NCBI GenBank assembly: GCA_023428425.1 | Contig: JAEYYP010000320.1 | Location: 1 to 17,529 of the forward strand | DNA: 17,529 nucleotides | Direction: 5' to 3' | Origin: Pseudomonadota bacterium | GTDB lineage: Bacteria; Pseudomonadota; Alphaproteobacteria; Rhizobiales; Devosiaceae | Shown here: positions 1-6,999 of the stretch, piece after piece | Numbering within the stretch: the stretch's first letter is position 1 | How the letters are laid out: each line of letters starts with the position of its first letter | Translations under genes and position numbers: made by a program | The notes under the pieces: model-generated | Told to the model about the DNA's origin: nothing | The model's database searches: none | What the model saw: the letters and a program-made list of their open reading frames with translations, nothing else

Positions 1-1258
1 CCTTTACGGTCGCCTCGGCCGCCTTTACGCGCGGCTCGGCGGTGCGGCCGCGGGTAGCACCGCGGCGGCCACGGGCCGGGCGCTCGGCCGCCGGTTCGTC
101 ACCCGCCGGGGCCGTTGGAGCGGCGCCGTCGGGCAGTTTCGCTTCAGGGATGTCCTTGTGGATCAACTTGGTGATCGCGTCGACATACTTGCCTTCCGAA
201 GAGGAAGCCAAGGTGATCGCCACGCCGGAGCGTCCGGCACGACCTGTACGACCGATGCGATGCACGTAGTCCTCCGCGTGCGTCGGCACGTCGAAGTTGA
301 ACACGTGGCTCACCGCCGGGATGTCGAGGCCGCGGGCCGCAACGTCGGATGCGATCAGCAGCTTCAGCTTGTCCGACTTGAAGGCGTCGAGCGTCTCCAT
401 CCGGCTCTTCTGGTCCATGTCGCCATGCAGACCGCCGGCGGAGAAGCCATGTCGTTCCAGCGAGCGGGCGAGGGTCGCAACGTCACGCTTGCGGTTGCAG
501 AAGATGATCGCGTTGGTCAGGCCGTCCTCCGCACGGATCAGGGCACGCAGGGCGGCGCGCTTTTCCTCGGGCTTGCCCGATGTCCGCACCAGGCGCTGCT
601 CGATGGTCTCGGCGGTGGGGTTCTGCCGGGCGACCTCGATCTTCACCGGATCGCGGAGGAAGCGGCTGGTGAGGCGCTGGATTTCCGGCGGCATGGTGGC
701 CGAGAAGAACAGCGTCTGGCGGCGCGGCGGCAGCAGGCCGCAAATGCGCTCGATGTCGGGAATGAAGCCCATGTCCAGCATGCGATCGGCTTCGTCGATG
801 ACGAGGATATCGACGCCCGTCAGCAGGATGCGGCCGCGCTCGAACTGGTCGAGCATGCGGCCGGGGGTGGCGATCAGCACGTCGGCGCCGCGATCGAGCA
901 CCTTGTTCTGGTCTTCGAAGGAAACACCGCCGATCAGCAGAGCGACGGACAGCTTGTGGTTCTTGCCGTACTTCTCGAAATTCTCGGCGACCTGCGCAGC
1001 GAGTTCGCGCGTCGGCTCGAGGATGAGGGTGCGCGGCATGCGCGCGCGGGCCCGACCCGACTCCAGCAGCGTCAGCATGGGAAGCACGAAGCTGGCCGTC
1101 TTGCCGGTGCCTGTCTGGGCGATGCCGATGATGTCCTTCTTCTGAAGGACATGCGGGATGGCCTGGGCCTGGATGTCTGTAGGCTTGGTGTAACCGGATG
1201 CGGCAACCGCATCGATCACTTTAGCACTCAGCCCCAAGCCATTGAAATCATCTGCCAA
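1..1258 (-). CDS. DEAD-box ATP-dependent RNA helicase (RhlE-like), 3' end cut by window edge
   Basis: An ATP-dependent RNA helicase that remodels structured RNA, probably in ribosome assembly, RNA decay or cold adaptation. The frame runs open off the left edge (about 419 codons visible), so the C-terminus is missing. Motifs in order: a Q-motif region near residues 20-33 (TKPTDIQAQAIP), Walker A AQTGTGKT at 47-54, DEAD at 155-158, SAT at 186-188 and HRIGRTGR at 333-340, so both RecA-like domains are present. After about residue 385 comes a basic, Arg/Gly/Ala/Pro-rich tail typical of RNA-binding extensions. No ATG lies in frame between the upstream stop and the Q motif. I chose TTG at 1258 because AGCGGA lies about 9 nt upstream and it gives MADDFNGLGL; GTG at 1291 is the main alternative. 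The family is certain, the start is not, and RhlE rather than another subfamily is inference. Confidence 0.93.
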   Translation of the reverse strand, partial: MADDFNGLGLSAKVIDAVAASGYTKPTDIQAQAIPHVLQKKDIIGIAQTGTGKTASFVLPMLTLLESGRARARMPRTLILEPTRELAAQVAENFEKYGKNHKLSVALLIGGVSFEDQNKVLDRGADVLIATPGRMLDQFERGRILLTGVDILVIDEADRMLDMGFIPDIERICGLLPPRRQTLFFSATMPPEIQRLTSRFLRDPVKIEVARQNPTAETIEQRLVRTSGKPEEKRAALRALIRAEDGLTNAIIFCNRKRDVATLARSLERHGFSAGGLHGDMDQKSRMETLDAFKSDKLKLLIASDVAARGLDIPAVSHVFNFDVPTHAEDYVHRIGRTGRAGRSGVAITLASSSEGKYVDAITKLIHKDIPEAKLPDGAAPTAPAGDEPAAERPARGRRGATRGRTAEPRVKAAEATVK

Positions 1259-1412
1259 ATCAGTAGTTCCGCTCAAGTCGAAGAGTATCACATGTCGACG
1301 AGCAGCTACTTGAGAAGGTGCGGTCGACCATCGGTCGCGAAGAGCCGGCTAAGGAGGGCCAGACCGCGCTGCAGATCCGGAATCCCGCCCAATTGCGAAC
1401 CAGTACGGCGCG
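1259..1412 (-). other. Long 5' leader of the helicase mRNA with inverted repeats
   Basis: This stretch lies between the predicted transcription start and the helicase start codon and shows no other gene. It holds a short hairpin, CGACC-gat-GGTCG (1325-1337), and the inverted repeat CTCAAG/CTTGAG (arms 1309-1314 and 1272-1277), whose downstream arm ends about 13 nt before the TTG start. Long structured leaders are known on some cold-induced DEAD-box helicase mRNAs, such as E. coli csdA. Regulation by folding is inference here. Confidence 0.35.
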
Positions 1413-1418
1413 GGCCGG

Positions 1419-1446
1419 AACATAGTGGAAACCCCTTGCAAGTCAA
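1419..1446 (-). promoter_or_regulatory. Predicted housekeeping promoter of the helicase gene
   Basis: On the minus strand, TTGACT (1446-1441) is followed after 16 nt by TATGTT (1424-1419). The first matches the -35 consensus at 5 of 6 positions and the second the -10 consensus at 4 of 6. Transcription would start near 1412. It lies just downstream of the parE stop codon, so the helicase need not depend on parE transcription. No convincing intrinsic terminator was seen between the two genes. Confidence 0.6.
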
Positions 1447-1494
1447 CGGGATTCACGGCCGGGTGATTAATGGAGGAACGCGTAGTGTTCGCTG

Positions 1495-3525
1495 CTAGAT
1501 ATCGAGATCAGTCACGAACGCCGCGTTCTCCTGGATGAACTCGAAGCGGGCTTCCGGCTTGGTGCCCATCAGGCGGTCCACCGCGGACTTCGTTTCCTCG
1601 CGATCCTGCCGGATGCGCACCTGCAGCAGGGTGCGGGTCTTCTTGTCCATCGTCGTTTCGCGCAGGTGCACATAGGGCATTTCGCCGAGGCCCTTGAAGC
1701 GGGTCACTTCGGTCTTCTTGCCCCTGAACTCGGTGGCAATGATCTCGTCGCGCTGCGCCTCCGTCATGGCATAGGCGACCTTGGGGCCGGCGGTGATGCG
1801 GAAGAGGGGGGGCAGCGCCAGGTATAGGTGGCCCCCGTCGATGAGCTTGGGCATCTCCTGGAAGAAGAAAGTCATCAGCAGCGAGGCAATGTGAGCGCCG
1901 TCAACATCGGCGTCGGTCATCAGGATGACCTTGTCGTAGCGCTGGTCGGCCTCGCGGTAGCGCTCGCGCGTGCCGCAACCGAGCGCCTGGATAAGGTCCG
2001 CGATGGCCTGGCTCGATTGCACCTTGTCGCGGGTGGCGCCGGCGACGTTCAGGATCTTGCCGCGCAGGGGCAGGATGGCCTGGCTGACGCGGTCGCGGGC
2101 CTGCTTGGCCGAGCCACCGGCCGAGTCACCTTCGACGATGAAGATCTCCGCGCCCTGCGCCGCGCCCTGGGTGCAATCGGCGAGCTTGCCCGGCAGGCGC
2201 AGCTTGCGGGTCGCCGACTGGCGGTCGATCTCGCGCTCCTTCTTGCGCCGGATGCGCTCGTCGGCGCGCTCGATCGACCAGTCGAGCAGCTTGCTCGCCT
2301 CCTTGGGGGATGCGGCGAGCCAGTGGTCGAAAGCGTCGCTCAGGGCCTTGTCGACGATGCGGGTCGCTTCGGGCGAACTCAGCTTGTCCTTGGTCTGGCC
2401 AACGAATTCCGGCTCGCGCACGAACACCGAGAGCATCGCCGAACAGGAGACAAACAGGTCCTCGGCAGTGATCTGCGCGGCGCGCTTGTTGCCGCTGAGT
2501 TCGCCGTAGTTGCGCAAGCCCCGGAGCAGGGCGACGCGCAAGCCCTGTTCGTGGGTGCCGCCGTCGCCGGTGGGCACGGTGTTGCAGTAGGACGAGACAA
2601 AACCATCGCCGAGGCACCAGCTCACGGCCCATTCCACCGCGCCATGCGTGCCGGGCTTGCCGGTGACGCCGGCAAAAATCTCGTCGACAATACGCGGCTC
2701 GCCCTCGATGCGGTTGCCGAGGAAGTCTTTGAGCCCGCCGGGGAAATGGAACGTCGCCTTGGCGGGCACTTCGCTGGTGGCGAGGCTTTCGTCGCAGCTC
2801 CAGCGGATTTCGACGCCGCCGAACAGGTACGCCTTCGAGCGCGCCATCCTGAACAGGCGGGCGGGGGAGAACCTGTGTTCGTGGAAGATTTCTGTGTCGG
2901 GGTGAAAGCGCTGGGTGGTGCCGCGGCGGTTCTGCACCCGGCCGAGCGACTCGAGGCCACCCAGGGGTTTGCCGCGGGAAAAGCTCAGCCGGTAGAGCTG
3001 CTGGTCGCGCGCCACCTCGGTCACCAGCGAATCCGACAGCGCGTTCACCACCGACACGCCGACGCCGTGCAGGCCGCCCGAGGTTTCGTAGGCCTTGCCA
3101 TCGAACTTGCCGCCGGCATGCAGCCGGGTCATCACGATTTCCAGCGTGGAGACGCCCGGAAACTTCGGATGGTTCTCCACCGGTATGCCGCGGCCGTTGT
3201 CGGTGACGGTAAGGAAGCCGTCCTCACCCAGGTGCACCTCGATGCGGGTGGCGTGGCCGGCAATGGCCTCGTCCATCGAGTTGTCGATCACTTCGGCGAA
3301 CAGATGGTGCAGCGCGTTGGCGTCGGTGCCACCGATATACATGCCCGGGCGGCGGCGCACCGGCTCTAGACCTTCGAGTACCTCGATGTCGGCGGCGGAA
3401 TAGCTGTGGGCGACCGTGTTCGGCACCGGGGCAGGGGACACCTTGGCCGGCACCGGCTCAGACTTGGTGCGGCGCGGCTCCGGCGCGGCATCCTCGGGGC
3501 CGCCGAACAGGTCTTCGATCGCCAT
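1495..3525 (-). CDS. parE: DNA topoisomerase IV subunit B
   Basis: ParE is the ATPase subunit of topoisomerase IV, which with ParC decatenates daughter chromosomes and relaxes supercoils. The 676-residue protein starts with about 40 low-complexity residues. The GHKL ATPase follows, with DNSMDE at 81-86, DNGRGIP at 109-115 and GGLHGVG at 150-156, then the transducer domain. The TOPRIM domain has EGDSAGG at 465-471 and DADVDG at 538-543. The size and the AKQARDR continuation after the TOPRIM glutamate fit ParE rather than GyrB, which is usually about 800 residues. The ATG at 3525 has GGAGG 5 nt upstream. It is divergent from the secreted protein genes and lies upstream of the helicase. The catalytic tyrosine belongs to ParC and is not expected here. 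Confidence 0.96.
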   Translation of the reverse strand: MAIEDLFGGPEDAAPEPRRTKSEPVPAKVSPAPVPNTVAHSYSAADIEVLEGLEPVRRRPGMYIGGTDANALHHLFAEVIDNSMDEAIAGHATRIEVHLGEDGFLTVTDNGRGIPVENHPKFPGVSTLEIVMTRLHAGGKFDGKAYETSGGLHGVGVSVVNALSDSLVTEVARDQQLYRLSFSRGKPLGGLESLGRVQNRRGTTQRFHPDTEIFHEHRFSPARLFRMARSKAYLFGGVEIRWSCDESLATSEVPAKATFHFPGGLKDFLGNRIEGEPRIVDEIFAGVTGKPGTHGAVEWAVSWCLGDGFVSSYCNTVPTGDGGTHEQGLRVALLRGLRNYGELSGNKRAAQITAEDLFVSCSAMLSVFVREPEFVGQTKDKLSSPEATRIVDKALSDAFDHWLAASPKEASKLLDWSIERADERIRRKKEREIDRQSATRKLRLPGKLADCTQGAAQGAEIFIVEGDSAGGSAKQARDRVSQAILPLRGKILNVAGATRDKVQSSQAIADLIQALGCGTRERYREADQRYDKVILMTDADVDGAHIASLLMTFFFQEMPKLIDGGHLYLALPPLFRITAGPKVAYAMTEAQRDEIIATEFRGKKTEVTRFKGLGEMPYVHLRETTMDKKTRTLLQVRIRQDREETKSAVDRLMGTKPEARFEFIQENAAFVTDLDI

Positions 3526-3641
3526 GGAACCTCCGTACGCGCGCGCGAATCGCCTTGGAACAGCGCAGTAAACCTAGCACGAGTTGGGCTGGGGTGAGTT
3601 CGGACCTCAGATAGGGCTCGCCGCGACAGGCGTCAATCAGT

Positions 3642-3706
3642 GAGAACAGGATGTGAACAGCTGATTGCCGCGGCAAAGCCATGAAGCTGAACGCCAGATG
3701 AACGGC
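3642..3706. promoter_or_regulatory. Operator-like region: two pairs of 11-bp-spaced TGAAC boxes around a palindrome
   Basis: In the 265-bp divergent region between parE and the first secreted protein gene, GNGAACAG occurs at 3642-3649 and 3653-3660, and a GNTGAACGNC-type box at 3686-3695 and 3697-3706. In each pair the repeats are exactly 11 bp apart, and the pairs are 45 bp apart. Between them lies a perfect 12-bp palindrome, TTGCCGCGGCAA (3665-3676). Direct repeats with 11-bp spacing are typical of OmpR/PhoB-family regulators. The last box ends 84 bp before the ATG at 3791, so a role in that gene's expression is more likely than in parE. The regulator is unknown. Confidence 0.45.
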
Positions 3707-3790
3707 ATCTTCCGGCGACGTTAATTTTCGCCGCCCTAGGTTCGGGTCAAGCTAGTGGACCTGGCACCAAACCGACCAACGGAGACTACC

Positions 3791-4267
3791 ATGACCCTCA
3801 CCCTTTCCACCCTGAAGAAGTCCGGCCGCGCCGCCATGGTCGCCCTGGCCATGGGTGCCGTGAGCATGACCGCCATGCCGGCGCAGGCTGCCGAACCGTC
3901 CTTCAACTTCCAGCTCGGCATCGGCAACGATGGCGGCGTGATGGGCTTCGAGCTCAACAGCAAGAACAAGAAGAAGTTCTCGCCGATCAAGAAGTGCCTC
4001 ACCAACCGCCAGGTCGAGCGTGGCCTGGAGTGGTACGGCTTCGACGACGCCGACGTCGTCCGCCGCCTGTCCAGCTCCCGCGTGCTGGTGGTCGCCGAGT
4101 GGAACAACCGCTACTACTCGATGACCGTCAACAAGTGCTCGGGCCAGGTGAGCAACGTGAAGCGCCTCCGTCGCGGCTACGACTTCTGGGATGGTCCGTC
4201 GAACGGCCCGCGCGGCGGCTTCGGCTTCCAGAAGGACGGCTTCTCGTTCCAGTTCGGCTTCGAGTAA
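3791..4267 (+). CDS. Small secreted two-cysteine protein, PepSY-like core, unknown function
   Basis: A 158-residue protein with a clear Sec signal peptide: KK at 9-10, a hydrophobic stretch around 14-30 and an AQA cleavage site near residue 33. The mature protein has alternating aromatic residues at its N-terminus (FNFQLGIG). Its core spans 69-128 and is flanked by its only two cysteines, C69 and C116, which could form a disulfide in the periplasm. The tail is rich in Gly and Phe (FGFQKDGFSFQFGFE). The core resembles small PepSY-type folds in pattern (an LTNRQV helix followed by strands), but that assignment is inference. The ATG at 3791 has GGAG 7 nt upstream and begins just before the signal peptide; an in-frame ATG at 3755 lacks both advantages. 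It is followed by a terminator and a paralogue. Confidence 0.85.
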   Translation: MTLTLSTLKKSGRAAMVALAMGAVSMTAMPAQAAEPSFNFQLGIGNDGGVMGFELNSKNKKKFSPIKKCLTNRQVERGLEWYGFDDADVVRRLSSSRVLVVAEWNNRYYSMTVNKCSGQVSNVKRLRRGYDFWDGPSNGPRGGFGFQKDGFSFQFGFE

Positions 4268-4310
4268 GCCGCTCGGCGGACGGAGCGATGCTCCCCGCGT
4301 GAACGTTTTG

Positions 4311-4339
4311 ATCCCGGCCTCTCGCGAGGCCGGGATTTT
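4311..4339 (+). terminator. Strong intrinsic terminator between the two secreted protein genes
   Basis: A perfect 11-bp stem, ATCCCGGCCTC (4311-4321) pairing with GAGGCCGGGAT (4326-4336), has a TCGC loop and runs into TTT then GCTTT. It lies 43 bp after the upstream stop codon and ends only 36 bp before the next start codon, so the second gene needs read-through or a very close promoter. Confidence 0.88.
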
Positions 4340-4372
4340 GCTTTCGAGGGCACAACTGAAGGAGACTGACGA

Positions 4373-4696
4373 ATGAAGATCGCTTCCATCTTCCGGGCCG
4401 GTGTGCTCGGTCTCGCCCTGGTGGCCGGTTCGCTGCCGGCCCAGGCCGCCAGCGTGCAGTTCCACTTCGGCACCGGCGACGGTTTCGGGTTCAAGCGTCC
4501 ACTCATCTGCGTCGAGCTGACGGACCGGCAAATCCGCGCGGCGGTAGCGGCGCAGGGCTATCGCAGCATCTATCTCAACGTCCGCAATGACCGCCGCATC
4601 CAGGTGCGGGCGACCAAGGGCGAGTGGGTGTACCTGCTCCGCGTCTCGACTTGCACCGGTGCAATACTTGATCGTGATCGACTGCGGCGTGCCTGA
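4373..4696 (+). CDS. Small secreted two-cysteine protein, paralogue of the preceding gene
   Basis: A 107-residue protein with a signal peptide (hydrophobic 8-22, AQA near residue 25) and mature start ASVQFHFGTGDGFGF, which echoes the aromatic-rich ends of its neighbour. It keeps the same core: a cysteine (C46), LTDRQI, a run of strands, a second cysteine (C94) and a final LRR. The cysteines are 48 residues apart here and 47 in the neighbour. It lacks the Gly/Phe tail and stops one residue after LRR. AAGGAG at 4359-4364 is well placed for the ATG at 4373. Tandem duplication followed by divergence is inferred from the shared layout and adjacency. Function is unknown; a role in the periplasm or at the cell surface is likely. 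Confidence 0.82.
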   Translation: MKIASIFRAGVLGLALVAGSLPAQAASVQFHFGTGDGFGFKRPLICVELTDRQIRAAVAAQGYRSIYLNVRNDRRIQVRATKGEWVYLLRVSTCTGAILDRDRLRRA

Positions 4697-4826
4697 CAGA
4701 AGTCCAAGTGATTTCAACATGCTTCGCGATGAGGACGCCGCGGGCGCGCCCTTTTGGAGCAAGCGATTCAGACTTCGTTTGCTTTGTCTCAGCACTTTTT
4801 TAAGCGCCGCCGCGTAACCTCACGGA

Positions 4827-4857
4827 CATACGGTTTTGAGTTCGGAGTAGCCGTATG
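4827..4857 (+). promoter_or_regulatory. Hairpin that would sequester the start codon of the 54-codon ORF
   Basis: CATACGG (4827-4833) pairs perfectly with CCGTATG (4851-4857); the last three bases of the right arm are the ATG of the small ORF. The Shine-Dalgarno GGAG (4844-4847) lies in the 17-nt loop. A further CAC/GTG pairing (4821-4823 with 4859-4861) can extend the stem past a small internal loop. Control of translation by folding is inference. Confidence 0.4.
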
Positions 4858-5019
4858 CGTGCCAGCGAAAGCTCTGCGTACCCTGGGGTTCAGTGGGCGC
4901 GCCAGTTTGACGGGTGGTTGCAAGCCGGGTTGAAAAGTTCTGCGTACCGGCTTGCCCATCTCGTCTTGCCGCGATCGGTCTATGTGACCGCCATCGCCGT
5001 CGTCTTCTACATCGCCTGA
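4855..5019 (+). CDS. Predicted small protein of 54 residues, hydrophobic C-terminus, unknown function
   Basis: An ATG at 4855, with GGAG 7 nt upstream, opens a frame of 54 codons ending in TGA at 5017-5019. The product begins MRASESSAYPGVQW, has an in-phase repeat of SSAY at residues 6-9 and 28-31 (encoded by a 13-nt repeat with one mismatch, 22 codons apart), and ends in a hydrophobic stretch (VYVTAIAVVFYIA) that could insert into or lie on the membrane. It has no cysteine and no cleavable N-terminal signal. The last third has strongly GC-biased third codon positions, as expected of a real gene in this genome; the first part less so. I recognise no family. It sits alone between the secreted protein pair and the ABC-F gene. 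Confidence 0.5.
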   Translation: MRASESSAYPGVQWARQFDGWLQAGLKSSAYRLAHLVLPRSVYVTAIAVVFYIA

Positions 5020-5106
5020 CTTTCTTGCTGCTTCCCGGCGCTTGCCGATGGGTCGAGGCGCGGCTATAAGCTGCTCACCCGCAACACCAGCACAAGGGAG
5101 GTCGGC

Positions 5107-5178
5107 GTGGGATTTCGTTTCGATACGCACCGCAGCCGTGGCCCTGTTGGTGCCCTGCAGCTTTCGTTGCAGGGCTGA
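5107..5178 (+). CDS. Possible 23-residue leader ORF upstream of the ABC-F gene
   Basis: A GTG at 5107, preceded by a very good Shine-Dalgarno (GGGAGG, about 5 nt upstream), opens 23 codons ending in TGA at 5176-5178. The last eight codons coincide with a hairpin (5152-5175). It is too short to judge by composition. The good ribosome site, the overlap with a hairpin and the position 102 bp before an ABC-F start are the only support. Confidence 0.25.
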   Translation: MGFRFDTHRSRGPVGALQLSLQG

Positions 5179-5258
5179 CCGAGCGGGTCCCGGACGACAC
5201 TTCGTTCTTCACCTCAGGTCTGCCCGTGTCGGTTGGCGCTTTGCGTCAGCCTAGCGCC
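5152..5258 (+). promoter_or_regulatory. Two hairpins in the leader of the ABC-F gene, attenuator candidate
   Basis: The first hairpin is GCCCTGCA (5152-5159) with TGCAGGGC (5168-5175), an 8-bp perfect stem with an 8-nt loop. A second copy of GCCCTG at 5141-5146 could compete for the same right arm. The second hairpin is GGCGCT (5235-5240) with AGCGCC (5253-5258), followed by TTT, ending 22 bp before the ABC-F start. The rest of 5020-5280 shows nothing recognisable. Attenuation is inference. Confidence 0.3.
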
Positions 5259-5280
5259 TTTCCAGACTTGAGAGAATGAA

Positions 5281-6801
5281 ATGGGCTCCATCAGCCTCCA
5301 GAACCTTTCCATCATTGCCGGCGTACAGCTGTTTCACGACCTGAGCGTCGTTATCGCCGATGGCGACCGGGTTGGCCTTATCGCCGGCAACGGGCTCGGC
5401 AAGACGACGCTGCTGAGGATCATCGCGGGGCTCGCCGAGCCGACGGCTGGCGACGTGGTACGCTCGCGCGGACTGCGCCTCGGCTACGTCGAGCAAGACG
5501 TGCCGAAGAGCCTCATGGGCCTCCCCATGCGCGACGCCGTGCTCGACGCGCTACCCGCGGCGGACCGCGATGCCGATGCGTGGAAAGCCGACGTCGCCCT
5601 CGATGGTTTCGAGACACCCTGGGAATTGCGTGACCGCCTCGTCAGCGAACTCTCCGGCGGCTGGCAGCGCCTGATGCTCATCGCCCGCCAGTGGGTCAGT
5701 GAACCCGACGCACTGCTGATGGACGAGCCGACCAACCACCTCGACCTCGGCAAGATCTTCCGGCTCGAACAATGGCTCAACCGCGAGGCCCGCGGCGTAC
5801 CGCTGCTGGTCGCGAGCCATGATCGCGACTTCCTCGACGCCGTGACCAACCGCACGCTGTTCCTGCGCCCCGGAACGTCGCGCTATTTCCCGCTCGGGTA
5901 CTCGGCCGCGCGCGACGCTATCGAACAGGAGGACGAGGCGCACCTGGCGCAGAACGAGCGCGACCTGAAGGAGGCGGCCAAGCTGCGCAAGCAGGCGGCC
6001 AAGCTCAAGAATATCGGCATCAACTCGGGCAGCGACCTGCTGATCACCAAGACCAAGCAACTCAAGGACCGGGCGGCGAAGATCGAGGAGCGGGTCACCG
6101 AGACCCACAAGGAGCGGTCTGGCGAGATTCGACTGGCCAACCGGGGCACGCACGCCAAGCTCCTGGTCGGCATCGAGAACGTCACCGTGTCGACGCCGGT
6201 CGGCACGCCGCTGTTCCGGATCGACAAGCTGCACATCTTCCAGGGCGAGCGGATCGTGCTGCTGGGTCGAAACGGCACCGGAAAGTCGCAGTTCGTGAAA
6301 CTGCTGAACCGGGCGATCTCCGAAGGTGGGGTAGGGGGTATCAAGGTCACGCCGTCAGTGGTGTTGGGCTACACCGACCAGGACATGAGCCAGTTGCCCG
6401 ACCGGGAGACGCCCGAGAACTTCATCGGCACTCGCTTCAAGCTTCCTGACGCGCGAGCGCGGAGCCTGCTCGCCGCTGCCGGATTTTCGATCGAGAAACA
6501 GGCGCGTCCGATGTCTGAACTGAGCTTCGGCCAGCGCGCGCGCGTCGGATTGCTGGCGCTGCGGCTGACCGAGCCGAACTTCTACCTGATGGACGAGCCG
6601 ACCAACCATGTCGACATTCCCGGTCGCGAGACGCTGGAGAGCGAAATCCTCGAACATGACGCGACCGGGGTGCTGGTTTCGCACGACCGCAGCTTTGTCC
6701 GCAGCGTCGGCAACCGGTACCTGTTGATCGAAGGCAAGCGACTGAGGCCGGTCGAAGGGCCGGAGGACTTCTTCGCCGATATGGCGCTCGGCGACGAGTA
6801 G
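5281..6801 (+). CDS. ABC-F family ATPase (ribosome-associated, soluble)
   Basis: A 506-residue protein of two fused nucleotide-binding domains with no membrane segment, the hallmark of ABC-F proteins, which bind the ribosomal E site to relieve stalling or, in some subfamilies, confer antibiotic resistance. Domain 1: Walker A region AGNGLGKTT at 35-43, signature LSGGW at 124-128, Walker B LLMDEPTNHLD at 145-155, switch SHD at 179-181. A charged, probably helical linker runs from about 213 to 290. Domain 2: Walker A GRNGTGKS at 329-336, signature LSFGQ at 414-418, Walker B YLMDEPTNHVD at 435-445, SHD at 467-469. The first glycine of Walker A in domain 1 is Ala; domain 2 is canonical. The ATG at 5281 has GAGAG 8-12 nt upstream. 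Housekeeping or resistance role cannot be told from sequence alone. Confidence 0.92.
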   Translation: MGSISLQNLSIIAGVQLFHDLSVVIADGDRVGLIAGNGLGKTTLLRIIAGLAEPTAGDVVRSRGLRLGYVEQDVPKSLMGLPMRDAVLDALPAADRDADAWKADVALDGFETPWELRDRLVSELSGGWQRLMLIARQWVSEPDALLMDEPTNHLDLGKIFRLEQWLNREARGVPLLVASHDRDFLDAVTNRTLFLRPGTSRYFPLGYSAARDAIEQEDEAHLAQNERDLKEAAKLRKQAAKLKNIGINSGSDLLITKTKQLKDRAAKIEERVTETHKERSGEIRLANRGTHAKLLVGIENVTVSTPVGTPLFRIDKLHIFQGERIVLLGRNGTGKSQFVKLLNRAISEGGVGGIKVTPSVVLGYTDQDMSQLPDRETPENFIGTRFKLPDARARSLLAAAGFSIEKQARPMSELSFGQRARVGLLALRLTEPNFYLMDEPTNHVDIPGRETLESEILEHDATGVLVSHDRSFVRSVGNRYLLIEGKRLRPVEGPEDFFADMALGDE

Positions 6802-6999
6802 TCGATCACGTCAATCGCGGTACTGCCGAGCGGACCGCGCAGTTAGTCGGGTGGTGCACCAACGCCCGGTCGACTAGGTTCACCACGGAACCACTGGCGA
6901 GTCGTCGCGCAAGAAACCTCGAGCGCGACTAAGACCGGACGGTCACCGCTGATGTGGTTTGTTCCATAATATATCTTATGCGAATGGAGGATGGGGCAG

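Noticed and set aside
3458..3682. 74-codon minus-strand frame across the parE start
   Set aside because: It overlaps parE in another frame and crosses the parE ribosome-binding site and the operator-like repeats; no motif or good ribosome site was seen.
3755..3790. Upstream in-frame ATG for the first secreted protein
   Set aside because: It would put 12 polar residues before the signal peptide and has no Shine-Dalgarno; the ATG at 3791 has GGAG 7 nt upstream.
4743..4903. Two copies of the palindrome GGCGCGCC (4743-4750 and 4896-4903), the first followed by TTTT, considered as a terminator or repeat
   Set aside because: The palindrome leaves at most a 3-bp stem with a 4-nt loop, and such GC palindromes are expected by chance in this composition.
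6904..6929. Inverted repeat GTCGCGC/GCGCGAC downstream of the ABC-F gene, considered as its terminator
   Set aside because: The 12-nt loop and lack of any T-run do not fit an intrinsic terminator; nothing else supports a function.
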